Origin: Actinosynnema pretiosum
GTDB lineage: Bacteria > Actinomycetota > Actinomycetes > Mycobacteriales > Pseudonocardiaceae
Direction of reading: 5' to 3'
Assembly: GCF_024171695.1 (NCBI RefSeq)
Contig: NZ_JAMTCF010000018.1
Location: 147,846-211,845 of the forward strand
DNA length: 64,000 nucleotides
This document shows, piece by piece, positions 8,784-15,921 of the stretch (within the stretch, counting starts at the first letter, position 1; each line of letters opens with the position of its first letter). The position numbers and the translations under genes are program-made. The notes under the pieces are model-generated. The model saw nothing but the letters and a program-made list of their open reading frames with translations, did no database searches and had not been told where the DNA came from.

Positions 8784-8949
8784 GTACCGCCCCTCCCTGC
8801 TTGTTGCGCTGACAACTGATCGGTAGCGACGTTACGCGATCCCCTCGGGGGCGGCGCACGTTGACCTTGAGGCGTCGCGCACGTCCGGAGGTCCACAGTG
8901 GACGAGGGGTCACCAGGGGAGTTGCGCGCACACCCCGCCGAGAGATGAA

Positions 8950-8964
8950 ATCACTATCGGTGAT
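8950..8964. promoter_or_regulatory. Small palindrome in divergent promoter region
   Basis: ATCAC-TATCG-GTGAT, an inverted repeat in a locally AT-richer patch between the divergent dehydrogenase and kinase genes, about 75 bp before the kinase start. It could be an operator; no regulator is assigned. Confidence 0.3.
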
Positions 8965-9037
8965 ATCAAGCGCGTTCGCCGTACCTCCTGGTGGGGTACA
9001 CCCTTTGTTGAACGTGTGCGCAGACGTGAGGAGCACC

Positions 9038-10750
9038 GTGGAGGACCGCACGATCGCAGATCGCTACCGGTTGACGGAGCGGATCGGCGCAGGTGGCATG
9101 GGCGTGGTCTGGCGCGCCCAGGACCAGCGGTTGCACCGCGTAGTCGCCGTCAAGGAACTGCGCCCCGGAATCGCGTTCGACGAGGCCTACACCGAGCGGG
9201 CGATCCGCGAGGGCAGGATCGCCGCACGGCTCCAGCACCCGAACGTGATCGCCCTCTACGACGTGGTCGAGCACGACGACCGGCCGTGGCTGATCATGGA
9301 GTACCTGCCGTCCAAGAGCCTGGCGGCGCTGCTGTCCGAGCGCGGCAGGCTGCCCGCCGACGAGACGGTGCGGCTGGGCATCCAGCTCGCCGCCGGTCTC
9401 GTCGCCGCCCACCACGCCGGTGTGGTGCACCGCGACGTGAAGCCGGGCAACGTGCTGGTGACCGAGTTCGGCACGGTCAAGATCACCGACTTCGGCACCT
9501 CGCGCGCGGCCGACGAGGTCACGATGACCGCGTCCGGGCTGCTGATCGGGACGCCCGCGTACCTCTCGCCCGAGGTGGCGCGCGGCGGGCGGGCCGAGTT
9601 CCCGGCGGACGTGTACGGGCTGGGGGCGACGCTGTACGCGGCCGTCGAGGGCGAGCCGCCGTTCGGCACGGACGCCAACACGATCGCGATGCTGCACCGG
9701 GTCGCCGAGGGCAAGTACGCGCAGCCCGAGCACGCGGGCCCGCTCGCGCCGGTGCTGAACCGGCTGCTGGACGTGGACCCGGCGACCAGGCCGACGATGA
9801 CCGAGGCGGTGCGGCTGCTGCGCGAGGTGCGGCCGGACTCCTCGCCGACGGCGATCGTCGCCGCGCCCGCCGGGACGACGGTGATCGCCGAGCCCGCCGT
9901 GGAGGCGCTGCCCGCCGAGGCCGCCGCAGGAGCGGCAGCGGGGGCGGCCGCGGTCGCCGCCGCCGCCGACATCGCCCAGTCCACCCCGCAGCCGACCAAG
10001 GTCGACGACCTCGGCGTCCCGCCGGAGCCGGAGCGCGCGGCGGAACCGGAGCAGCGCCACCCCCCGACCGTCGTGGACGAGCCCGCGACGGCGTTCACCC
10101 CGGCGCCGCCCACCCCGTACGTGCCGCCCCGCCCCCAGTACCGCACCCAGCCCGACGAGCCCGAGGAGGAGGGCGGCGGTCGCAAGGTGCTGCCGATCGT
10201 GGCGCTCGCGCTGGCCACGCTCGTCATCGCCACCCTGGTCACCTACCTGGTGAACCAGTCCGGCCAGGACGACCAGGCGGCCACCCCGCCCCCGCAGACC
10301 ACGGTCACCACCGAGATCACCGGTGGCGAGCAGCCCGGCGGCCAGCAGCCCGGCACTGGCGAGGAGAAGCCGACCAGCGACGCCCCGTCGTCCCCGCCCG
10401 CCTCCAGCTCGCCCGCGCCGTCGACGCAGACGAGCACCCAGGAGCAACCGCCCCCGCCGCAGACCGCGCCGGTGGACCAGGGGCTGCGCGACTACTACTC
10501 GCTGTTGCCGGGCAACACCGAGGCCGGGTACGCGAGGCTGACGGACAACTTCAAGGCGGGGCGCGCGGGCACCTACCAGGGGTACGCCGGGTTCTGGCAG
10601 ACGATCAGCTCGGTGTCGCTGACCGACGTGCAGGTCGTCGGCCCGAACCAGGTGCGCGCGACCGTGGTCTACAACGGCGGCTCGCGCGAGACGAACACCT
10701 TCACCCTGGTCCAGTCGAACGGCCAGTGGCTGATCGACGGCCAGTACTAG
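9038..10750 (+). CDS. Transmembrane serine/threonine protein kinase (PknB-type)
   Basis: A 570-aa Hanks-type kinase. GTG at 9038 follows GTGAGGAG and precedes VEDRTIADRYRLTERIGAGG, the usual entry into the glycine loop; an upstream in-frame start at 8861 would add a non-conserved leader. Seen in order: the invariant lysine in VVAVKEL, catalytic loop HRDVKPGNVL, DFG in ITDFGTSR, and GTPAYLSPEVARG. After about residue 265 comes an Ala/Pro-rich linker, a single membrane helix (KVLPIVALALATLVIATLVT), a Pro/Thr-rich spacer and an extracellular ~85-residue domain (YYSLLPGNTEAGYARLTDNF onward) of the small nuclear-transport-factor-like type found in such sensors. No PASTA repeats. Confidence 0.92.
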   Translation: MEDRTIADRYRLTERIGAGGMGVVWRAQDQRLHRVVAVKELRPGIAFDEAYTERAIREGRIAARLQHPNVIALYDVVEHDDRPWLIMEYLPSKSLAALLSERGRLPADETVRLGIQLAAGLVAAHHAGVVHRDVKPGNVLVTEFGTVKITDFGTSRAADEVTMTASGLLIGTPAYLSPEVARGGRAEFPADVYGLGATLYAAVEGEPPFGTDANTIAMLHRVAEGKYAQPEHAGPLAPVLNRLLDVDPATRPTMTEAVRLLREVRPDSSPTAIVAAPAGTTVIAEPAVEALPAEAAAGAAAGAAAVAAAADIAQSTPQPTKVDDLGVPPEPERAAEPEQRHPPTVVDEPATAFTPAPPTPYVPPRPQYRTQPDEPEEEGGGRKVLPIVALALATLVIATLVTYLVNQSGQDDQAATPPPQTTVTTEITGGEQPGGQQPGTGEEKPTSDAPSSPPASSSPAPSTQTSTQEQPPPPQTAPVDQGLRDYYSLLPGNTEAGYARLTDNFKAGRAGTYQGYAGFWQTISSVSLTDVQVVGPNQVRATVVYNGGSRETNTFTLVQSNGQWLIDGQY

Positions 10751-10767
10751 CGCGCGGGACTCGTCCC

Positions 10768-10802
10768 CCGACCCGGCGTTTCGCCGCCCCGCGCCGGGTC
10801 GG
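10768..10802. terminator. Hairpin terminator after kinase gene
   Basis: Stem CCGACCCGGCG and its exact complement around a 13-nt loop, 17 bp after the kinase stop and just before the next gene. Confidence 0.6.
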
Positions 10803-10817
10803 GCGTCACTAGCATCG

Positions 10818-11462
10818 GTGACCGTGGGCTTCGACCTGGCGGCGTGGCGGGAGAGCGCGCCGATCACCGCCGAGGCCGCGCTGGAGAGGTACCGGGACCT
10901 CGCGGCGCGGTCACTGGCCGGTGCCGTGGAACCGGAGCTGAAGGGGTTCCTGGAGGAGCTGGGGACCGCGTTCGCGGCGGGGGTGACGCCGTGGGCGCAG
11001 GAGCCGAGCGCGCGCGGCGGCGTGGTCGTGATGTCGGTCCGCTGGTCGCAGAGCGCGCGGGTGCACGCGGTGGTGCGGGAGCTGGCGCGGCGGCACGGGC
11101 TGGTGTGCTTCGACCCGCAGGAGCGGCAGGTGCTGCACCCGTGGGTCGCGCTGTCGCTGTCCGACGGGACCCGCGTCGAGAACCCGGACGCGGAGCGCAT
11201 CGCGGCGGCGCTGGGGAGCCTGTCGCGGAGCAGGTACTACGCGATCCTGGAGCGCGCGGAGCAGGACTACGTGCAGGTGGGGTACGGGGAGTCCGCGGAG
11301 GGCGGGGCGAGCTACGCGCTGGAGCGCAGATCGGGCTCGGCTGACCGGCACCACCGGTGCGAGCTGCCGGACCTGGCGCGGGTGACGCGCGCGTTCGAGG
11401 CGTTCGCGGCGGGGGAGGACGGGTGGGAGGCGGGGTTCGAGTGGTACCGGGTGGAGTTCTGA
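10818..11462 (+). CDS. Hypothetical protein
   Basis: 214 aa with no family I can name. It is soluble, has no signal peptide, and has a mixed alpha/beta look: ARGGVVVMSVRWSQSARVHA and HPWVALSLSDGTRVENPD are likely strands and the ends are helical. Two adjacent GTG codons (10818 and 10824) could start it; neither has a strong ribosome-binding site. Codon use is typical of the genome (strong GC3), which supports real coding. It is convergent with the TIR-domain gene and may be monocistronic. Confidence 0.65.
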   Translation: MTVGFDLAAWRESAPITAEAALERYRDLAARSLAGAVEPELKGFLEELGTAFAAGVTPWAQEPSARGGVVVMSVRWSQSARVHAVVRELARRHGLVCFDPQERQVLHPWVALSLSDGTRVENPDAERIAAALGSLSRSRYYAILERAEQDYVQVGYGESAEGGASYALERRSGSADRHHRCELPDLARVTRAFEAFAAGEDGWEAGFEWYRVEF

Positions 11463-11523
11463 GGCGGCGCCCCACCGGTGCGCTCCCCGGTGGCGCGCGC
11501 AGCTCCCGCTCGACCCGACGGGG

Positions 11524-12660
11524 TCAGGCGGCCGTGTTCCGGGGGCCGTCGATCTCCTCGATCCGGTGCGCCCAGGCGCGCATGACGTCCCGTCCCTCGG
11601 CGACGATGGTCAGCGCCTTGCGGAGCCTGCGCATCACGGGCCGCAGGTTGCGGGACCCGCTCTCCACCGGCTGCATGAGCGCCACCAGCTTCTCCAGGGC
11701 CCCGAGCCCCTCCTCGCTGCTGCCGGTGAGCATCCTGATGCCGCTGAAGAAGGTCTCCACCTCCTCGGGCTTCGTGGTGCGGTTCTCCAGCTCCTCGGGG
11801 ATCCGGTCGAGGATGGCGTTCATGCCGGAGTCGATGTCCAGCAGGAGGCTGCTGAACCTGCCCGCCAGCGCCTCCACCGCGATCGACGGCTCGGCCAGCT
11901 CCTCGGCGAGCCTGGCGAAGACGACCAAGCGCGCGGTGGCCCCCTCGCCCCGCTCGTTCGCCGCCTGCAACTCCTCGCTCGCGCGCTGGGTCAGCTCCCC
12001 GACGGCGGTCATCTGCTCCCCGAGCGCGGTCACCGTCTCCGCCCACTCGGGCATCGCGGTCTCCGAACCGGCCACCAGGTCCCAGAAACCGGGGGTGTCC
12101 TCCTCGGGGCTCTCCTGCTTCCTCCCCGGCAGGACGACCGGTTCGGCGGACTCGGTGGTGGCGATCGCCTGCGCCAGGCGGCTCGCCAGGCCCGCCACGG
12201 CGCTCCGGTACTCGGAGGAGCCCGGATCGGCGAACCGCAGTTCCGTCCACCTCACCCAGTTGAAGGTGCCGGTCAGGTCGATCAAGGGGTCCGAGTTGGA
12301 ATCGTCCTTGAGCGTGAGGGTCGGGACGTCGACGTAGAGGATCGGCAGGACGAGCTCCCTGATCCCCAGTTCCGTCGCGCGATTGGCGAAGAAGCTCAGC
12401 TCCCGGCGGCACTCCTTGCTGAGGAAGTAGCGCGGGGTCAGGATGGGGATGAAGAAGGCGACGGTCGACAGGTTGTCGTCGATCCTGGACTTCCAGTCGT
12501 CGCCCCAGTTCAGCTTCTCCCGGTCGAGGAACAGGTCGATCGCGTCCCCGGTGATCATCTCGTACTGGGCGCCCACGTCCTTCGCGAGCCGGGTGATGCG
12601 CTTGTTCTCCGCGTCGTCGTCCGCGTGGACGTACGACCAGAAACCGCCGGGTGATGCCAT
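11524..12660 (-). CDS. TIR-domain protein with helical C-terminal region
   Basis: 378 aa. Residues 1 to about 135 fit a TIR fold: opening FWSYVHADDDAENKRI, then LFLDREKLNWGDDWKSRID, the strand VAFFIPILTPRYFLSKECRR, and the Glu in CRRELSFFA that corresponds to the catalytic Glu of TIR NADases. The rest (about 190-378) is almost entirely predicted helix with heptad-like stretches (EQMTAVGELTQRASEELQAA) and no second enzymatic domain. Such proteins either sense or signal in immunity or cleave NAD; which applies is inference. No effector or nucleotide-cyclase partner lies next to it. Its nearest same-strand neighbour is a MerR regulator 150 bp upstream. Confidence 0.8.
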   Translation of the reverse strand: MASPGGFWSYVHADDDAENKRITRLAKDVGAQYEMITGDAIDLFLDREKLNWGDDWKSRIDDNLSTVAFFIPILTPRYFLSKECRRELSFFANRATELGIRELVLPILYVDVPTLTLKDDSNSDPLIDLTGTFNWVRWTELRFADPGSSEYRSAVAGLASRLAQAIATTESAEPVVLPGRKQESPEEDTPGFWDLVAGSETAMPEWAETVTALGEQMTAVGELTQRASEELQAANERGEGATARLVVFARLAEELAEPSIAVEALAGRFSSLLLDIDSGMNAILDRIPEELENRTTKPEEVETFFSGIRMLTGSSEEGLGALEKLVALMQPVESGSRNLRPVMRRLRKALTIVAEGRDVMRAWAHRIEEIDGPRNTAA

Positions 12661-12813
12661 GTGCTGTTCCCTCTCCGGGTTCGTCGCCAGGCCACCGGAA
12701 GTCGGTTCGGGAATTTCCCCGTCATCGCGACTTCGCTGGTTCGGCAGCCTAGGCGCGCGACGAGAAAGGCGAGCAGCACAAATGCGGAATGCGGGAAAAG
12801 CGCTGTCCTCAGC

Positions 12814-13212
12814 TCACGGCAGCAGCAGATCCGGTGGGATCTGGAGCGCGATCGTGATCAACGACTGCACCCGCCCCGCGATCACCGCCAACAACCCCTG
12901 CAACTCCGGCGCCGCCGCGTCCGCCGCCCCCTTCAGCAGGTCCAGGTCCGCCCCGATCCGCTCCAGCGCCCCCGTCACGTCCGCCTCCCCGGAGGTCATC
13001 GCCTTCGCGATCTCCTCCAGCGGCAGCCCGCCCGCCTCCAGCTCCTTCACCAACCCGATCACGTCCGCGTCCTGCTCCCGGTACAGCCGGTAGTTCCCCC
13101 CGGACCGCCCGGCGGGCGCCAGCAGCCCCAGGTTCGTGTAGTGGTCGACGGTCCGAGGACTCACGCCGGCCTTCGCCGCCAGCTCGCCGATCCTGATCAA
13201 CGCCTCGGCCAC
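12814..13212 (-). CDS. MerR-family transcriptional regulator
   Basis: 132 aa starting at GTG 13212. N-terminal winged helix: IRIGELAAKAGVSPRTVDHYTNLGLLAPAGR then NYRLYREQDADVIGLVKELE, the classic MerR DNA-binding domain, followed by a coiled-coil dimerisation helix and a short tail without the cysteines of metal sensors. An upstream ATG (13263) would put 17 unlike residues before the domain. It is divergent from the Spo0M gene and probably controls it through the shared 170-bp region. Confidence 0.88.
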   Translation of the reverse strand: MAEALIRIGELAAKAGVSPRTVDHYTNLGLLAPAGRSGGNYRLYREQDADVIGLVKELEAGGLPLEEIAKAMTSGEADVTGALERIGADLDLLKGAADAAAPELQGLLAVIAGRVQSLITIALQIPPDLLLP

Positions 13213-13266
13213 CGCGCCACACCACCTTCCGCCCGTGCCCACGGCAATCAACACGCAAACCATACA

Positions 13267-13289
13267 GTGTCACGTGCTACTGTCACGCT
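13267..13289. promoter_or_regulatory. Possible MerR operator: repeated TGTCACG
   Basis: TGTCACG occurs twice in a spacing of about one and a half helical turns (AGTGTCACGT and ACTGTCACGC) between the divergent merR and spo0M genes. Position suits a regulator site; assignment to this MerR is inference. Confidence 0.35.
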
Positions 13290-13382
13290 CAGTGCCCGTC
13301 TCGACCGATTTGCGTGGTCACCGCAGCACGACCGCACCACGGCACGACCCCCACCCCGTCCTTCCCAACGGAGGAAATCCTG

Positions 13383-14534
13383 ATGTTCAAGCGGATGCTG
13401 AGCGCCTTCGGCGTCGGCGGCCCGTCGGTCGACACCGTGCTGGACTCCCCGCACGCCGCGCCCGGCCAGCTGATCAGCGGCCAGGTGCGCATCCAGGGCG
13501 GCAGCTCGGAGGCGGTCATCGACCAGGTCGTGCTGTCCCTGGTGACCCGCGTCGAGGTCGAGCGGCACGACGACGAGTACGCGGGCGTCGCCGAGTTCCT
13601 GCGCGTCGCGGTCGCCCACAACGTCCGCGTGGCCGCGAACCAGCCGCTCTCCGTGCCGTTCCAGATCCCGGTGCCGTGGGAGACCCCGATCACCGCCGTC
13701 GGCGGCGCGCCGCTGCCCGGCGTGTCCGTCGGCGTGCGCACCGAGCTGGTCATCGCGGGCGCGCCCGACAAGGGCGACCTCGACCCGGTGCTGATCTCCC
13801 CGCTGCCCTCGCAGGACCGCGTGCTCCAGGCGTTCGGCCAGCTCGGCTTCCAGTTCCGCAAGGCGGACGTCGAGGCGGGCCGCATCCACGGCGTCAACCA
13901 GGAGCTCGGCTTCTACCAGGAGCTGGAGTTCTTCCCGCCGCAGCAGTTCGCGGGCCGGGTCAACGAGGTCGAGCTGACCTTCGTGGCCAACCCGCACGAG
14001 CTGGTCGTGGTCCTGGAGGCCGACAAGCGCGGTGGCATGTTCAGCTCCGGTGGCGACGCCTTCGGGCGCTTCCACGTGTCCCACAACGACGCCATGCACA
14101 CCGACTGGGCCTCGGCCGTCGGCCAGTGGCTGACCCAGGTGGTCGAGCGCGGCGGCCACGGCGCGTTCGGCGGGCAGCCCGGCTACGGCGCGAACCCGGC
14201 GTTCGGCGGCAACCCCGCGTTCGGCGGCCAGCCCGGCGGCTTCGGCCAGCCCGGTTACGGCGCCCAGCCGGGTTACGGCGCGCAGCCCGGCTACGGCCAG
14301 CCCGCGTACGGCCAGCCCGGCTACGGGGGTCAGCCGGGTTACGGCGGCCAGCCCGCCTACGGCTACGACCAGCACCACCACCAGGAGCGTCGCGGTCCCG
14401 GCATGGGCGCGGTCGTCGGCGGTGTCGCGGCGGGCGTCGTCGGCGGCATGATCCTCAACGAGGTCATCGACGAGGTCGGCGACTCGTTCGAGGACGAGGG
14501 CGAGGACTTCGCGGGCGGCTTCGACGAGGAGTGA
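13383..14534 (+). CDS. Spo0M (sporulation-control) family protein
   Basis: 383 aa. ATG follows a strong GGAGGAAAT site. The N-terminal ~250 residues, from MFKRMLSAFGVGGPSVDTVL on, match the arrestin-like double beta-sandwich of Spo0M proteins (FQIPVPWETPITAVGG, VRTELVIAGAPDKGDLDP). Residues ~258-340 are a low-complexity region of roughly ten PGYG/PAFG/QPGYG units rich in Gly, Gln, Pro and Tyr, and the protein ends in a hydrophobic Gly-rich helix (MGAVVGGVAAGVVGGMI) and an acidic tail. The family modulates sporulation and cell-envelope processes. Divergent MerR is the likely regulator. Confidence 0.88.
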   Translation: MFKRMLSAFGVGGPSVDTVLDSPHAAPGQLISGQVRIQGGSSEAVIDQVVLSLVTRVEVERHDDEYAGVAEFLRVAVAHNVRVAANQPLSVPFQIPVPWETPITAVGGAPLPGVSVGVRTELVIAGAPDKGDLDPVLISPLPSQDRVLQAFGQLGFQFRKADVEAGRIHGVNQELGFYQELEFFPPQQFAGRVNEVELTFVANPHELVVVLEADKRGGMFSSGGDAFGRFHVSHNDAMHTDWASAVGQWLTQVVERGGHGAFGGQPGYGANPAFGGNPAFGGQPGGFGQPGYGAQPGYGAQPGYGQPAYGQPGYGGQPGYGGQPAYGYDQHHHQERRGPGMGAVVGGVAAGVVGGMILNEVIDEVGDSFEDEGEDFAGGFDEE

Positions 14535-14540
14535 CCCGCC

Positions 14541-14579
14541 TCCCGCCGTCCCGCCGGACCACCCGGCGGGACGGCGGGA
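14541..14579. terminator. Strong bidirectional hairpin
   Basis: Perfect 17-bp stem (TCCCGCCGTCCCGCCGG) with loop ACCAC between the convergent Spo0M and nitroreductase-hemerythrin genes. Confidence 0.8.
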
Positions 14580-14583
14580 AACC

Positions 14584-15408
14584 TCACCCCAGCAACGGGA
14601 TCAGGTTCTCCTCCTCGTACCGCAGGTGCGCCTCCAGCTCCTCCGCGAGCCGGTCCACCTCGTCCGCCACCCCGGCGCCCCCGCCCGCGAGCACCTCCTT
14701 GAGCCGCGCCAGCAGCGCCGCGATCGCCTCGTGCTCGCGCGCCAACCGGTCCATCACCGGCTCCATCTCCGGGTACCGGTTCCGCAGGTGCGGGAACAGC
14801 ATCAGGTCCTCACCGGTGTGGTGGTTGTGCAGCCCGGCGCACACGGTCAGGCAGTTCACCCGCAACTGCGCGCCGAGCGTCCCGCCCGAAGCCCGGATCT
14901 CCTTGCGCACCAACGCCAACTCGCGCCGGAACGCGTCGTGCACGGCCAGCAGCGCGCCGCTCATCGACTTCTCGTTCGGCGTCGGCGGCCCCGGCACCGG
15001 GTTGAGCGCCACCACCGGCAGCACCCGCGTCGTCTTCTCCTGGTACGCGCCCCACCCCGGATCGGCCTCGACGGCGCGCGCGAACATCCGCGCCCGCTCC
15101 TCGCCGCGCAGCACCTCCGCGTCCGCCTCGTAGGTGAAGACCCCGTTCTCCACGGTCACCCTGGGGTTGGCCACCAGGTTCAGGTACCAGTCGGGGTGCT
15201 TGGGCGCCCCGCCCGCCGACGCGATCACCAGCACCCGCTCCACGTCCGGCAGGTAGCCGACGGGGTTGGTGTGCTTGGCGCCGGTGCGCGCGCCGGTGGT
15301 GGTGAGCAGCAGCAGCCTGCCGCCCTCGAACATGCCGCCGACGCGCCCGGCGTTGGCCCGGAACTCGTCGATCACCTGCTGGTTGAACTGCTTGAAGGCA
15401 TCGGTCAT
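14584..15408 (-). CDS. Deazaflavin-dependent (Ddn-like) oxidoreductase fused to a hemerythrin domain
   Basis: 274 aa. Residues 1-135 match the F420-dependent nitroreductase/quinone reductase family: LLLLTTTGARTGAKHTNPVGYL, HPDWYLNLVANPRVTVE, then GWGAYQEKTTRVLPVVAL. Residues ~150-274 form an HHE four-helix bundle with candidate iron ligands in AVHDAFRRE, HNHHTGEDLMLFPHL, REHEAI and YEEENLIPLLG. Ddn enzymes use reduced F420, so a linked di-iron or O2/NO-sensing module suggests redox or nitrosative stress protection; that is inference. ATG follows GGAGAGACCCC. Fusions of these two domains are not the usual arrangement, though the junction reads cleanly with no frameshift sign. Confidence 0.85.
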   Translation of the reverse strand: MTDAFKQFNQQVIDEFRANAGRVGGMFEGGRLLLLTTTGARTGAKHTNPVGYLPDVERVLVIASAGGAPKHPDWYLNLVANPRVTVENGVFTYEADAEVLRGEERARMFARAVEADPGWGAYQEKTTRVLPVVALNPVPGPPTPNEKSMSGALLAVHDAFRRELALVRKEIRASGGTLGAQLRVNCLTVCAGLHNHHTGEDLMLFPHLRNRYPEMEPVMDRLAREHEAIAALLARLKEVLAGGGAGVADEVDRLAEELEAHLRYEEENLIPLLG

Positions 15409-15921
15409 GGGGTCTCTCCAGGGTTTTCCGGGCAGGCCGAGGACACCGGCGGCGTCGGGCGTGCCTCGGTGGGAGGTGGTTCACAGGGCGCGTCGCGGCG
15501 ACCGGTCAGCGCGGACCGGTGGCGAGGACGCGAGTGGGACGGCGCTCAGGCGCCGTGAAGAGCCGACCAGGCAGCGGAAATCGGCGCGCGGACGTCACAG
15601 AGGGCGCGCGGAACCCGTGCGTGGTCGTGCGAGGGGGAGAACCCGGACGTGGCGGACCTCGGGCCCGCCCGGCGATCAAGCCTGGGCCGGGAGCCCGTCT
15701 CGGTAGTGGCCAGAAGCGGCCGACCCGGCAGTCACGGGCGTGAGACTAGCCCCAGCGGGCCTTCGGCGGCAAGCGGGGTGAACACCCGGTGGCACGGACG
15801 TGGAATCGCTCCCGCAAGTCCCTGTCCGGTGGACAGAAACCCCGTCGCGCGCTTCCCCGCGCCCAGGGACGCCCGGTAGACCCGAGGCGTGTCCGGGTCC
15901 GGCGGGAAAGGGCGGTGTCGC
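15409..15921. other. 513-bp divergent intergenic region
   Basis: No convincing gene on either strand; the open frames here have no start signals or protein character. The only structure noted is CTGTCC-GGT-GGACAG at 15822-15836, a small palindrome about 85 bp before the mannosidase start that might be an operator. Promoters for both flanking genes must lie here. Confidence 0.5.

Noticed and set aside
11524..13212. TIR gene and MerR gene as a two-gene defence operon
   Set aside because: A 150-bp gap and the MerR's better fit to the divergent Spo0M promoter argue against a dedicated pair.
13248..14381. 377-codon minus-strand frame opposite the Spo0M gene
   Set aside because: Antisense to a gene with a strong ribosome-binding site and clear family match; repeat-driven composition.
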